The position numbers and the translations under genes were made by a program. Below the pieces are notes generated by a model. That model saw only the letters and a program-made list of their open reading frames with translations. It was not told where the DNA came from and ran no database searches. 64,000 bases of DNA from Phytophthora hibernalis. Its lineage: Eukaryota > Oomycota > Peronosporomycetes > Peronosporales > Peronosporaceae. The DNA is taken from contig JAAKBF010000260.1 in assembly GCA_012656075.1 (NCBI GenBank), positions 353,655 to 417,654 of the forward strand, given 5' to 3'. The stretch's first letter is position 1, and the number at the start of each line of letters is the position of its first letter. Below are positions 33,364 to 41,536 of the stretch, piece by piece.

Positions 33364-34827
33364 ATGGCAGAATTGGTGGATCTCGTCGCGCCTGGGCTGG
33401 GGGCCGTGGTGTCCGCGGTGAGCCCCTCCTCAAAGTGCTTTACGACAAGTACTCGCAGCTGAAAGAGGGCAAGGAACTGTGTTGCAGTCTTCACACTCGG
33501 CTGGAAGAGTTCGCCAAGGAACTGGACCAGATCGACCCTGCCATTCTTCACGCCGAAGTTCTGTTGCCTCGCCTCAAGACGTTGATCAAGGAGTACACGG
33601 CAACCGTCACGAAATACGCCGACGAACGAAACTTCGTCAAGCGAGTGACGAAGGTCTCAAGTTCTTGGACGACATTAAGTTCTGGAACGAGCGTCTCGAC
33701 AGTTTAATCCAGCTCCTATCGGTCAGGCAATTAGCGATTCTGGTCGAGTGGCGCAACAAGTTCAAGCAGGACGCAGAGGCCATGACGAGCGAGTTGTCGC
33801 TTGTGCATGGGCTGAGTCAACAAATCTGGCTGGCCATGAAGAAGCTGCCGACTCGGAGCGAGATCAAGGACTTGGTGCTCAAAGTGAAGCGCGACGAACC
33901 GACGACTGCAGCTCCCTCACTACAGCGAGGGTTGCATCGGATCATCGCAATCGCTGAGAAGGACTTTCGCCGGAAAGCTGTCGAGAAGCCTCCGACGTGG
34001 CTCATTGCTGCAGATGAAGTCGATTCTGCGGGCGACTCAATTGACAGCAGAGGCCTCACGAGCATCTTCGTGGCCAGGTGGCAGGGGGTCCGAGTCGCCG
34101 TCAAGAAGTTCAACATGATCCTGGAAGAGAACCCGGTGTTCGACAAACACTTGGCAGTGTGGCGAACTCTAACGCACCCGAATGTGGCGCAGTTGTACGG
34201 CGCGGGGTCGAGCGGTGGTGCCCGTTCTTCGTCTACGAATACGCGAGTCATCAAAGTATCGACCGGTGCTGGAACAAACGTAGTCAGCAGGAATTGTGGC
34301 ACTTGCTGCATCAAGCCGCGGTGGGACTCGTACCTACATCGCAACCGAGTGGTGCATGGCAACTTGAGCTGCTCCAAGCTACTGGTGACCGACGAAGAAC
34401 GCGTCAAGATCTTCGGCTTCGGGGCGTCTTACGTCCGCGACAACAGCCAGGGCAACAGCATTGTGCCCGTGACACGCGACGAGTTTGCAGCTCCAGAGTG
34501 CGTCATCCTCGGCCAACACGACAGCACCACGTTCGCGTCCGATATCTACTCGTTCGGTCTGACGATCATGGAAACCATCGGCAAGAAGGACCCGTTCAAG
34601 GGCATGTCGTCAAGAGACATCAGCGAAATGAAACAAGGTGGCAAATTGCAGCAACCCACGGACATGGATGACGAAGCGTGGTGTCTCGTGCAGGAATGTG
34701 CGCGCGCGAACCGAGCAAACGTGTGTCACTGGAGATCGTGGCTGACCAGTTGGAGCGATTCGCACGCCAAGAAAGCTGCAAATGGACCGAGAAGGAGACG
34801 AACGAGACGAGCTGCCCAGCAGGATAA
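33364..34827 (+). CDS. Pseudokinase with N-terminal helical (HeLo/4HB-like) domain, MLKL-like plan; several small frameshifts
   Basis: About 490 residues. The N-terminal 150 residues are helical (LVAPGLGAVVSAVSP, LCCSLHTRLEEFAKELDQ, VLLPRLKTLIKEYTATVTK, FLDDIKFWNERLDSLIQLL), like the four-helix/HeLo region of MLKL-type proteins. A TKL-like kinase fold follows (RWQGVRVAVKKF keeps the ATP-site Lys; HPNVAQLYGAG; FAAPECV; SDIYSFGLTIME). The catalytic motifs are lost: the glycine loop reads SRGLTSIF, HRDLKxxN reads HGNLSCSK and DFG reads GFG, so phosphotransfer is not expected. Breaks lie near 33425 (C run), 33655 (G run), 34220, 34330 (TC repeat) and 34700; all join cleanly if one or two bases are missing, giving a stop at 34825-34827. 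Either a sequence-error-ridden live gene or a young pseudogene. Confidence 0.8.
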
Positions 34828-34987
34828 AATACCGTGGACAAGAAAAATAGTAATGCACATATCCTTTTTTTTTCAACGATTTTAGTGATTCGTCAAATTA
34901 GTAGTTTTACAAACTGGGAGATCGACTTATTTTCGATCGGGCAGGAATCGTAGCACGAAATAAGAGTGAAGGGTATCAAATCACGAG

Positions 34988-35451
34988 CTATATTTCAAAA
35001 CACGGACGCTGAAAACGTAGATACCCTTCCAGCTGATCTTGGCCAACACTTTGCAGATAGCGCACAACGCCCAGACGATCTCGAGAAACAGCCAAAATCA
35101 GCGCCGTATCACCACAGTTATCCTTTGCCTCTTTGTTGGCTCCTTGCTCAACCAGATAGCGCACCATATCCAGGTCACCACGAGCAGCAGCCCAAAGCAA
35201 CGCCGTCTTGCCCCCGTTGTCCTTTGTCTCTGTGTAGGCTCCTTGATCAACCAGGTATTGAACCAACTCCAGATCACCACGAATAGCAGCCCAATTCAGC
35301 GCCGAGTAGCCCTCCCAACTCATGGCATCCACATCAGCACCACCCTTACAAGACGCGTGATCTCCTCGATGTTGCCCTCCAACGCAGCCTTACTGAGTTC
35401 GTTGGTTTCCTCCACCGCGTTAGCCCGCTCGCTGCTTTCCGTGTTCCCCAT
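34988..35451 (-). CDS. Small ankyrin-repeat protein, predicted N-myristoylated; one frameshift
   Basis: The ATG at 35451 gives MGNTESSERANAVEETNELS, an N-terminal Met-Gly-Asn-x-x-Ser context typical of N-myristoylation. After KAALEGNIEEITRLVR the frame breaks near 35350 (one G short) and continues as GADVDAMSWEGYSALNWAA. Three ankyrin repeats follow (GDLELVQYLVDQGAYTETKD; GDLDMVRYLVEQGANKEAKD; DRLGVVRYLQ), ending at 34988. There is no kinase domain. It may be a truncated member of the same family as 32912 and 48782, whose starts are MENKG and MGNKG, or a scaffold protein. It is convergent with the pseudokinase gene (gap about 160 bases). Confidence 0.72.
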
Positions 35452-35572
35452 CTCCAACCTAGAAATGCGGCACCACCGAATGGTCGGTCACTTTGCGGAA
35501 CTTCTCTCTGCGAGATATCCGAAAAGTCCATCAAACTCTGGCGCTATGCACCCAGTCGGCAGGGTAACACGT

Positions 35573-35625
35573 CCAGTGTTTTCGGTTAGGATGTTCAGAA
35601 TATTTCCAGGGTCCTCTAGATTCTC
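35573..35625 (+). repeat. 53-base dispersed repeat, copy B
   Basis: Partner of the repeat at 33208-33260, from CCAGTGTTTTCGG to GATTCTC, with a few substitutions. Confidence 0.75.
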
Positions 35626-35859
35626 CAACGCACGCCATCCCATCGATCAAGCAGAGAAAAACTTTGTTAATTTTTCCATTTAGTAAAAATAAATATTTGT
35701 TCCGGTATAATATTGATTTATTGGTGTCCTACCTTACCATAAAGTTGCCGACATTACAGGCTGTCATTGGTCAAATTATATATTTTTTCTGATTGGTTAC
35801 AGTAACGTGATTGTGTTCGTTCACACACAGCCAAAGAAACACCAAGACGGTCAAGCGGG

Positions 35860-36240
35860 GCGAGCGCCAGCGTGCGAGGGGCGTTCGCATAAGGGGGAGG
35901 CGGGTCCCCTCGAAGCAAGCAATACAGCAGAAACGGGGGCGAGCGTCGGCGTGCGAGGGGCGTTCGCGTGCGTTAGGAGGCGGGTCCCCTCGCTGTCAGC
36001 AGCAGAGAAGAAGTGAGGGTGAGTATCAGCTAGCAGCAAGCAACACAGCTGAAGCGGGGGTGAGCGCCATCGTGAGAGGGGCGTTCGCGTGCGTGGGAGC
36101 CCCCGCATATAAGAAGCATGCCATACATACCCAGATGGATAATATAATAGGTTATCTCTCTAGTTACTGTCTAGGAGCGCATGTTGCACATGCACACATT
36201 GAAGTTGCAGTGATCATAGTGAAGAACCTCATCTGCCAAC
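35860..36240 (+). mobile_element. Probable LTR remnant with internal tandem repeats
   Basis: GC-rich tandem repeats with a period of roughly 80 bases lie at 35860-36105 (shared core CGTGCGAGGGGCGTTCGC followed by GGCGGGTCCCCTCG in two units). A further ~130 bases ends in CA at 36237-36238. Two bases later TGGTATCGTACCC begins, resembling a primer-binding site for the 3' end of initiator tRNA-Met (TGGTATC...), the usual LTR-PBS layout. The LTR's 5' end could not be fixed. Confidence 0.5.
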
Positions 36241-36253
36241 TGGTATCGTACCC
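36241..36253 (+). other. Putative tRNA primer-binding site
   Basis: TGGTATCGTACCC directly follows the putative LTR end. The first seven bases match the common initiator-Met primer site; the rest differ from the plant version, so the assignment is tentative. Confidence 0.4.
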
Positions 36254-36285
36254 ATCACAATAGGAAACCAGTTGGTACATAAACA

Positions 36286-36429
36286 ATGGAGTCGTACAGC
36301 AAGGTACGCATTAGACACGACGAGGAAGCGACTAAACGCATTGATTGCTGTCTGCAGTGCGCGCTGGGAGTTGATCGGAGCGAGGTCTTGGAGACTTATT
36401 CTGTCGGCAAGAGGGGGATATCCGAATGA
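36286..36429 (+). CDS. Short frame, possible 5' end of a gag gene
   Basis: A 47-codon frame starting MESYSKVRIRHDEEATKRID directly follows the putative primer-binding site, where gag would begin. No domain is recognisable at this length, and nothing retroelement-like follows, so the element would be truncated. Confidence 0.3.
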   Translation: MESYSKVRIRHDEEATKRIDCCLQCALGVDRSEVLETYSVGKRGISE

Positions 36430-36840
36430 TATCGGATAAACTGGTGGCTAGTATTACCTTGTTTGCGCATCTGGGCACGCTGCCTACATTTTATGTCGGC
36501 ACGGCGTCGGCAGCTGATAGACCTACACCTAGTGGTGCTGATTGGCTCAAATGAGGTTCAGCTGGCCCCTTATTCGCTAAAACATCGTGCTCTGCATTTG
36601 ATTGGCCACGACATCCATACAGTTACCAAGTCAACATAGTATGTGTCGGCACTTTCACGATATTCACCCGTATGTGCAAATTTAGTAATCTGTATTTGGG
36701 GGTCGAACATTCGAAATGAGCTGAAAAACATGAGCAGGAAAGAGCCGAAATCATAAACAGAAAAGTGTCGAAAACATAAGCAGAAACGGAGGGGGACTCA
36801 CTTTTGCTCATTTCATATTCGCATTTAGCCGAGCGAGGGA

Positions 36841-37029
36841 GTGTTGACGAAACAGTTCGTGAGAAGAATCCCCGAGGAGGAGCTATCGGCAATGTCGAAG
36901 CTAAGTACTCGGCAGCGCCTTCTACGGGAGATTATTGACGTTGTGGCGGTCGCAGCGCTGGAGGAGAACGATGACGACATGCTGAGCGAGGCGAACAGTG
37001 ACCAGCAAGAGGAGATGAAATGGCTGTAG
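36841..37029 (+). pseudogene. Transposon-encoded N-terminal fragment
   Basis: About 60 codons: RRIPEEELSAMSKLSTRQRL, then REIIDVVAVAALEENDDD, an acidic helical start of the kind found at the N-terminus of oomycete Harbinger-like transposases. The downstream catalytic part is missing. The family assignment is inference. Confidence 0.4.
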
Positions 37030-37237
37030 TTGGTGAGGATTTGTCTTGCGTCTGTCTTGAAGAGGAGGAGTGCAGTCTGCTCAGGCAACAAGGATGAATG
37101 AGGTTTGAAGCGGATATTGATCATCTTCTTGGTGAGCTGGGCGTGTGGAACCTGGACATCAACGATCTGGGCGATGCAAACTTTCACGGCATACGAACTA
37201 AGACTAAAGTCGAAAACGACAGCGGATGTTATGGACA

Positions 37238-37531
37238 TTAATGCAACACAAACAAAGAGCAAAACAAAACTGTGTCCAACGTCTCAATTTCGGCCATGGA
37301 CTTGTTCTGTCGAAGAAGCTCGAGCACCAGCTCCTGCTTACGCTGAGCGCGACTCTCCTCCTCTTCTCGAATTAGTCGCCCAGCTTCTGCCTCTCCCTGC
37401 AATTTATCCGCTGTGTGAACATTCGACACTGACCCCTCATCTTCCACCCCAATCTCGCATTCAGCATCGTCTTTCTCGTCACTATTTGCTCTCCCTCCCT
37501 CCTTATCATTCCCTTGTACTAGGAGGAGCAT
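37238..37531 (-). pseudogene. Transposon accessory-protein C-terminal fragment
   Basis: About 97 codons. The readable part is charged and coiled-coil-like (LIREEEESRAQRKQELVLEL, LRQNKSMAEIE), preceded by an acidic stretch. It resembles the C-terminus of the Myb/NAM-associated partner proteins of Harbinger elements; the evidence is composition and position only. Confidence 0.4.
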
Positions 37532-37863
37532 CTAGTTACCGATGCATGCCGCTCTTTCCTCATCAAGGCCCTCATGACCTTGGTATACCGTGTACGCGAA
37601 TTCGGTAGTGAACAGCTCCCACGGGAGGGAACGAGGGAACAAGCAAGTTGAACTTAGAAATGAGTTAAGCAGAAAATTGTCGAAATCATGAGCAAAAATC
37701 GGTCGAAATCATGAGCAGGTTTTTTGCTATGTTCGACCCCTATTATCCTGGGAATCACAGCTCAACGGATTAATTCCACGGTACAGCGTAAGCGTAACCT
37801 GGGTTAACATACGTACAACAATAGAAAATGTTGCATGAAAGAGAGCCACACTTTTGTGGTGTG

Positions 37864-38452
37864 CTAGGAAGTTGATGCCTCGCCTGGGTCGGCCATGTTC
37901 ACAATAGAGCCGCGCAGCTGCGACATGAGCAGCGCCTGCACCACGTTCAGGTGGCCGCCGCGGATGGCGAAGTGCAGCGCTGTCTGGCCGAACATGGAGT
38001 CGCGTAGCTGGATGTCTGTGCCGACCTGGATCACGAGCGCGTTGGCCAGGACGATGTCGCCCGCGCGCGCGTGTGATGCCGTCGGGTGTCGGACCTGAGG
38101 CGGTCACCGACGGCCGCGGGTTGCTGTTGTACGCGCGGTTGTAGCTGTCGTCCAAGCGCATGAGCGCGTTGCTCAGCTCCGTGAGTCGCCCGCGGCTGTG
38201 CGAGTCCTGGTTCGAGTTGTGCGCGCCGCTCGGCATAAGGCTGTCGCGGAACGTGCTCTCGCGCATGTGCAGCATCTGCTCCACGACCTGGTGCACGCGG
38301 CGGAAGTCGGCTGGGGCCACGTCCTCGTCGCCCTGGGAGTACGCCTGGAAGCTGTTGCTGCTGGCGCTACGGCTGTCGTTGCTGCTGGCGCTACGGCTGT
38401 CGTTGCTGCTGGTGTGCACCGACAACTTGTCGACGGGCGAGTGCCGCGCAGG
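37864..38452 (-). CDS. Ankyrin-repeat protein with Ser-rich N-terminus; frameshift, start uncertain
   Basis: The first frame carries HTSSNDSRSASSNDSRSAS, then FRRVHQVVEQMLHMRESTF and RLTELSNALMRLDDSYNRAY. After TASGPTPDGI a frame break near 38080 leads to ankyrin-type sequence (RAGDIVLANALVIQVGTDIQ, MFGQTALHFAIRGGHLNVVQ) ending at 37864. No ATG is available in the first frame upstream, so the true start is either lost to another indel near 38425-38460 or in an upstream exon. It lies immediately beside the TIR element at 36699-37740 and diverges from the gene at 38504. Confidence 0.6.
38350..38408. repeat. 24-base coding tandem repeat
   Basis: About two and a half copies of GCTGCTGGCGCTACGGCTGTCGTT-type units. 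They encode the repeated Ser-Asn-Asp-Ser-Arg-Ser-Ala-Ser of the minus-strand ankyrin protein, so the protein length is likely variable. Confidence 0.75.
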
Positions 38453-38503
38453 TTAAGGGCACGTGCTCCAAGTGCAAACTCCACGGACAGTGAACGAGTG
38501 GCA

Positions 38504-39449
38504 ATGCAGGAGATCGTCGCCAGCATGTCTCCGCACCGAGAGTACTTCACGCGCTTCTACCGCAAGTACAATGACGACAAGCTGCACGAGATCGACGGTG
38601 TCCTGGAGCGCAGCGCTGGCCTGGGCTGCGAAGCGCAACTGTTCTTGGTGCTCGTGAAGAATCACGGGCCCGAACCTACAGAGAATGAGCAGTTCGACGG
38701 TAACCAAGAAGAAGAAGAAGAAGAAGAAGAAGAAGAGAAGGACAAGGAAGTTTGACAACCACCAGCGTCTGCTGGCCTTATTCGTCACGTACAACCCCGA
38801 GAAAGTCGACGGCGTGCCCTCGGTGCTGGCCGAGTACAAGGGCAAGGAGTCCAAGCTCATCGACACACTGGCGAAGAAGTACGGACTGGAATCTAGTAAC
38901 TCGGACGAGGAGGAGATCAAGTTTAACAGCGTGCTGTACTCCCCTATCGACACGTTCCCACCCGAGTACTGTGAGTACGGCCCCGTGTTCAACGAGTGGA
39001 AGCCGAGCACTGCTCCGACCTCGTGCTCACAAAGTACAACCGTGCGGTGGTGGAACTGCTGGAGATGGAGCAGTAGATCGCGGAGGGTATCACGCTCGAA
39101 GTGGTGGACAAGACCGTCAAGAAGTAGAAAAATAAGGTCGAGGAGGCTGCCTAGCTGAAGGTGAACTGCAAGGTGACCATCTTCAAGATTTTGCTCAAGG
39201 GCCGCAAGCGCCTAACTTTCGTCACGGGTCTTGAGAACTTTGAGGAGGTCAACATCAAGGATCCTGGGCAAGAAGATCCCCGCTGCTCGTCGCTGTCCAA
39301 GACAGACAGGGCCAGCAGCAGATCCAGCCGCAGGTCGACAGCGCCACGGAGCTGCTGGACGTGCTACCTGAGTTGTTCGGCGCGCACGAAGCCCAGATCG
39401 TCGTCATCGACGAACCGCCAAGTCCACCAAGAAAGGAGGCAAAAAGTAG
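38504..39449 (+). pseudogene. DENR: Fusion of KYG-type helical repeats with a DENR (SUI1) protein; decayed
   Basis: Two helical repeats open the gene (YFTRFYRKYNDDKLHEIDGV...LVKNHGPEP; LALFVTYNPEKVDGVPSVLA...LAKKYG), split by a GAA microsatellite where the frame changes. Then comes a DENR-type zinc region (VLYSPIDTFPPEYCEYGPVF), a helical linker and the SUI1/eIF1 domain (VTIFKILLKGRKRLTFVTGL), ending in a Lys-rich tail at 39447-39449. DENR works with MCT-1 in translation re-initiation and ribosome recycling. Three in-frame TAG codons interrupt the linker (near 39074, 39125, 39152), plus frame breaks near 39000, 39275 and 39420. The expected second Cys pair of the zinc region is lost. It is not functional as it stands. 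Confidence 0.8.
38708..38741. repeat. GAA/AAG trinucleotide microsatellite
   Basis: About eleven AGA/GAA units in the coding part of the 38504 gene. It encodes poly-Glu in one frame and poly-Lys in the next, and the protein switches frame across it. Confidence 0.9.
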
Positions 39450-39598
39450 TTGGATGTAGGTCCCACAGCGTCAAGGTTGCTAACAACTCGCATTAATGAT
39501 CTTTTGCTAGGCCTTACTTCCATTCAATCAACGTCAGATGCTTCGTTACACCCCCAGTACCAAATTGATATTCCCAGTCTAAGTCGCAGACACGTAGT

Positions 39599-39708
39599 TA
39601 GTGCTGTCAACGTTTCTCCCAAATAACGTTATTTTAAATAACTCAACGCTTTACTCGGAGATAACTTTTCTGAGTTTTTAGATACTTTCTACAACGTTGA
39701 CAGCCCTA
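39599..39708. mobile_element. 110-base hAT-like MITE
   Basis: TAGTGCTGTCAACGTT at the left end is mirrored by AACGTTGACAGCCCTA at the right; TAGGGCTGTCAA-type ends are typical of hAT elements. The inner parts are also largely complementary (CTCAACGCTTTACTCGGAG near the centre). Eight-base flanks CACGTAGT and GTCGTAGC share five positions, as expected of an aged 8-base target-site duplication. Confidence 0.6.
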
Positions 39709-39714
39709 GTCGTA

Positions 39715-40035
39715 GCATGGGTAAAATAAAAGCGATCCGATCGATCGACCCGATTGGATCCGATCACGATCGATTCAGCTTATCAATCGATCAATTTCGA
39801 TTCGATCCGTCTGGATCGGTCGATCAACGTAATTAATTTAGGCCAATGGTCTTCCAGGAGGGATCCTGTGAGAACTGCATTCTTCCGAATGATGATGAGA
39901 AGTTGTATCTGGTTAGGTCACATTGCTCCTAAAACCTTATAATTCGTCAGATCGATCGACTCAGAACCGATGCAAACGGATCCATCAGACGGTATAATAC
40001 ATTCCGATCGATCCGATCGGGTCAATTACCCAAGC
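39715..40035. repeat. 321-base GATC-rich inverted-repeat element (MITE-like)
   Basis: The ends read GCATGGGTAA and TTACCCAAGC. Both terminal regions are packed with GATC/CGATCGATC motifs (about 20 GATC in all), concentrated in the outer thirds, while the middle third has few. It lies directly next to the hAT-like MITE and just upstream of the ankyrin gene flank. Family unknown. Confidence 0.5.
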
Positions 40036-40050
40036 CTAGGTGCATCAGGC

Positions 40051-40063
40051 CAGAGTCTCATGA
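40051..40063 (+). promoter_or_regulatory. Shared upstream motif of the ankyrin family
   Basis: CAGAGTCTCATGA preceded by GGTGCATCAGGC. The same string, preceded by GGTGCATCGGGC, occurs at 48675-48687 before the ankyrin-kinase gene. It shows that the two plus-strand genes share duplicated upstream DNA. Confidence 0.55.
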
Positions 40064-40229
40064 TCGTGAGCGACCAGTGCAGACTACACTGTACTGCAGA
40101 CTGCAGTGCAGTGGGTTCTTGCATTCGAGGTGTGTGCACACACTGGGGGGCTCAGTAAAAATCAGGGGCTCATTTTTCATTTCCACTGTCACAGTATATG
40201 GAGATCCAGGGAGAAAGAACGCATTAACG

Positions 40230-41536
40230 ATGTGGGGTGTTGGGGGGTCACTGCTTCAAACAACGATTTCATCAACTCTGCTGCGAATGGTGACATCACG
40301 AAGATCTAAAGTCTTATTTGGGACGATGCCGATGTGGATACCAAGGGTTGGCGGGGCATGACGGCACTGATTTTGTCTGCTCGTTAAGGTCATCTGGACA
40401 TGGCGCGCTATCTGGGTGAACAAGGAGCTAGCAAAGAGGCAGAAGACAACGAGGGCAAAACGGCGCTTGGTTTGTCTTCTCGTTATGGTCATCTGGACAT
40501 GGCGGGTTATCTGGTTGGGCAAGGTGCCAACAAAGACGCAAAGGACAAAGAGGGCAGGACTGTGTTGAGTTTGGCTGCTCGTTATGGTCATCTGGAAATG
40601 GCGTGCTATCTGGTTGAGCAAGGAGCTAACAAAGATGAAAAAGACAACGAGGGTCAGACGCCGCTAGGTTTGGCTGCTCGTTATGGTCATCTGGAAATGG
40701 CGCGCTATCTGGTTGAACAAAGAGCTAGCAAAGAGGCAGAAGACAACGAGGGCAAAACGGCGCTTGGTTTGTCTTCTCGTTATGGTCATCTGGACATGGC
40801 GGGTTATCTGGTTGGGCAAGGTGCCAACAAAGACGCAAAGGACAAAGAGGGCAGGACTGTGCTGAGTTTGGCTGCTCGTTATGGTCATCTGGAAATGGCG
40901 TGCTATCTGGTTGAGCAAGGAGCTAACAAAGATGAAAAAGACAACGAGGGTCAGACGCCGCTAGGTTTGGCTGCTCGTTATGGTCATCTGGAAATGGCGC
41001 GCTATCTGGTTGAACAAAGAGCTAGCAAAGAGGCAGAAGACAACGAGGGCAAAACGGCGCTTGGTTTGTCTTCTCGTTATGGTCATCTGGACATGGCGGG
41101 TTATCTGGTTGAGCAAGGTGCCAACAAAGACGCAAAGGACAAAGAGGGCAGGACTGTGTTGAGTTTGGCTGCTCGTTATGGTCATCTGGAAATGGCGCGC
41201 TATCTGGTTGAACAAAGAGCTAGCAAAGAGGCAGAAGACAACGAGGGCAAAACGGCGCTTGGTTTGTCTTCTCGTTATGGTCATCTGGACATGGCGGGTT
41301 ATCTGGTTGAGCAAGGTGCCAACAAAGACGCAAAGGACAAAGAGGGCAGGACTGTGTTGAGTTTGGCTGCTCGTTATGGTCATCTGGAAATGGCGCGCTA
41401 TCTGGTTGAACAAGGAGCTAACAAAGAGGCAGAAGACAACGAGGGCAAAACGGCGCTTGGTTTGTCTTCTCGTTATGGTCATCTGGACATAGCGCGCTAT
41501 CTGGTTGAGAAAGGAGATGTAACATTGAATAAATAA
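40230..41536 (+). pseudogene. Ankyrin-repeat protein with near-identical repeats; 5' end disrupted, 378-codon intact 3' part
   Basis: The 5' part (SNNDFINSAANGDITKI) is disrupted by a frame break near 40250, a stop near 40308 and a TAA replacing a Tyr codon (GCTCGTTAAGGTCATCTG, elsewhere GTTATGG) near 40386. From the ATG at 40400 there are about 11 uninterrupted 33-residue ankyrin repeats (consensus GHLDMAGYLVEQGANKDAKD). Repeats form higher-order units: the string GAGGCAGAAGACAACGAGGG recurs at 40436, 40733, 41030, 41228 and 41426, giving periods of 297, 297, 198 and 198 bases with almost no mismatch. No kinase domain follows. It may be translated from 40400, or be a relic of the ankyrin-kinase family. 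Confidence 0.78.

Larger units (their letters stand above)
36699..37740. mobile_element. DNA transposon derivative with 12-base TIRs, probably PIF/Harbinger-like
   Basis: GGGGTCGAACAT at 36699-36710 is matched by its exact reverse complement at 37729-37740, giving a 1042-base element. Both ends carry several subterminal copies of a GTCGAAATCATGAGCA-like unit (variants near 36733, 36762, 37686 and 37702), a typical arrangement of transposase-binding sites. A clean target-site duplication is not obvious (flanks TATTTG / TATTAT). Two converging partial frames lie inside (36841-37029 plus, 37238-37531 minus), the layout expected for a transposase plus accessory protein after internal deletion. 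Confidence 0.65.

Noticed and set aside
35860..36105. Possible CRISPR-like repeat-spacer array
   Set aside because: Units are about 80 bases, diverged and GC-rich with no constant spacer length, and the context is a eukaryotic nuclear genome; an LTR-internal tandem repeat fits better.
38504..39449. Reassigned TAG codon (non-standard genetic code) to explain the three TAGs in the DENR copy
   Set aside because: Intact genes in the window use standard stops: the 15092 and 4759-type genes end normally, and TAG terminates the MAP3K and the predicted 58806-type frame structures. Frame breaks in the same DENR copy point to pseudogene decay instead.
40256..41482. Long minus-strand frames with repeated FNQIARHFQMTITSSQTQ-like peptides
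   Set aside because: Antisense of the ankyrin repeats. They stay open only because the same DNA unit is repeated, and they contain no recognisable domain.
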